Assembly: GCA_031961205.1 (NCBI GenBank)
Contig: JAVRLS010000062.1
Span: forward strand, 1 to 6,007
Direction: 5' to 3'
Origin: JAVRLS01 sp031961205
GTDB lineage: Archaea > Thermoplasmatota > Thermoplasmata > Thermoplasmatales > Thermoplasmataceae
DNA length: 6,007 bases
The position numbers and the translations under genes are program-made. Every line of letters begins with the position of its first letter. Position 1 is the first letter of the stretch. The notes below the pieces were generated by a model. The model had not been told where the DNA came from and ran no database searches. It saw only the letters and a program-made list of their open reading frames with translations. This document shows positions 5,822 to 6,007 of this stretch, in pieces.

Positions 5822-6007
5822 CTATTGCCACGGCTGCGGTGTTGAACTATAGTACAGATAATTGTACAGAAAATCACCGGCACCAGCTGCCCACATCAGG
5901 TTCCCTTCATCGTTTCTGACAACACTCAGAGGTACTTTGTACGACATTGTAGTGAACACATATGACTGGAACAGGTAGACATAAAACGTCATGTTTACCA
6001 GCATATC
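5822..6007 (-). CDS. C-terminal end of probable substrate-binding protein (partial)
   Basis: The frame is open from the window edge to a TAG at 5824-5822, giving at least 61 C-terminal residues; the true start lies outside the window. An in-frame ATG at 6004 is probably internal, because the codon before it is also sense and no spacer or ribosome binding site can be seen. The residues are rich in Tyr, Phe, Trp, Ser and Asn (FYVYLFQSYVFTT, LMWAAGAGDFLYNYLYYSS) with few charges. This is common at the ends of archaeal family-5 extracellular peptide-binding proteins. The main support is position: these genes usually stand just upstream of dppB. No diagnostic motif falls within the visible part, so this could be another surface protein. 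Confidence 0.5.
   Translation of the reverse strand, partial: DMLVNMTFYVYLFQSYVFTTMSYKVPLSVVRNDEGNLMWAAGAGDFLYNYLYYSSTPQPWQ

Noticed and set aside
5822..6004. 60-residue complete gene starting at 6004
   Set aside because: The frame is open to the window edge and no start signal is visible; it is better read as the end of a longer gene.

Overview
The window is read almost entirely from the minus strand. It carries most of one ABC importer operon of the oligopeptide/dipeptide (Dpp/Opp) family. In transcription order, from high to low coordinates, it holds: the C-terminal end of a protein cut off by the window edge, probably the substrate-binding subunit (5822-6007); an AT-rich spacer of 434 bases (5388-5821) with a T-rich terminator-like stretch, a possible decayed transposase remnant and the promoter region of the next gene; two permeases, dppB (4299-5387) and dppC (3337-4287); two ATPases, dppD (1778-3334) and dppF (343-1776); and a small two-helix membrane protein (30-365) whose start overlaps the end of dppF.

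The organism looks archaeal, most likely an acidophilic member of the Thermoplasmatales. The reasons are a moderately AT-rich genome with frequent ATA and AGG/AGA codons, TATA-like elements about 25 bases before a start with little or no leader, GGAG- and GAGGGTG-type ribosome binding sites inside the operon, T-run termination signals, and ATPases enlarged by lineage-type insertions. This is an inference from style; there is no rRNA or other phylogenetic marker in the window.

The genes form one machine. A binding protein outside the membrane would deliver peptides (or, in some archaeal members of this family, oligosaccharides) to the DppB-DppC channel, and the DppD-DppF ATPase pair would power uptake. 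dppB, dppC, dppD, dppF and the small membrane gene are separated by 11, 2, 1 and -23 bases, so they are very likely co-transcribed and partly translationally coupled. The binding protein gene lies upstream across a spacer with its own apparent terminator, so it may be expressed separately and at a higher level.

The unusual parts are the ATPases. DppD has roughly 145 extra, largely helical residues between the Q-loop and the ABC signature. DppF has about 40 extra charged residues between Walker A and the Q-loop. DppF also has about 95 extra residues inserted inside the four-cysteine C-terminal motif. The small membrane protein at the operon end and the possible mobile-element remnant between the binding protein and dppB are the other items worth following. 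I did not see a CRISPR array, tRNA, rRNA or an intact mobile element. Bases 1-29 hold nothing I can name.
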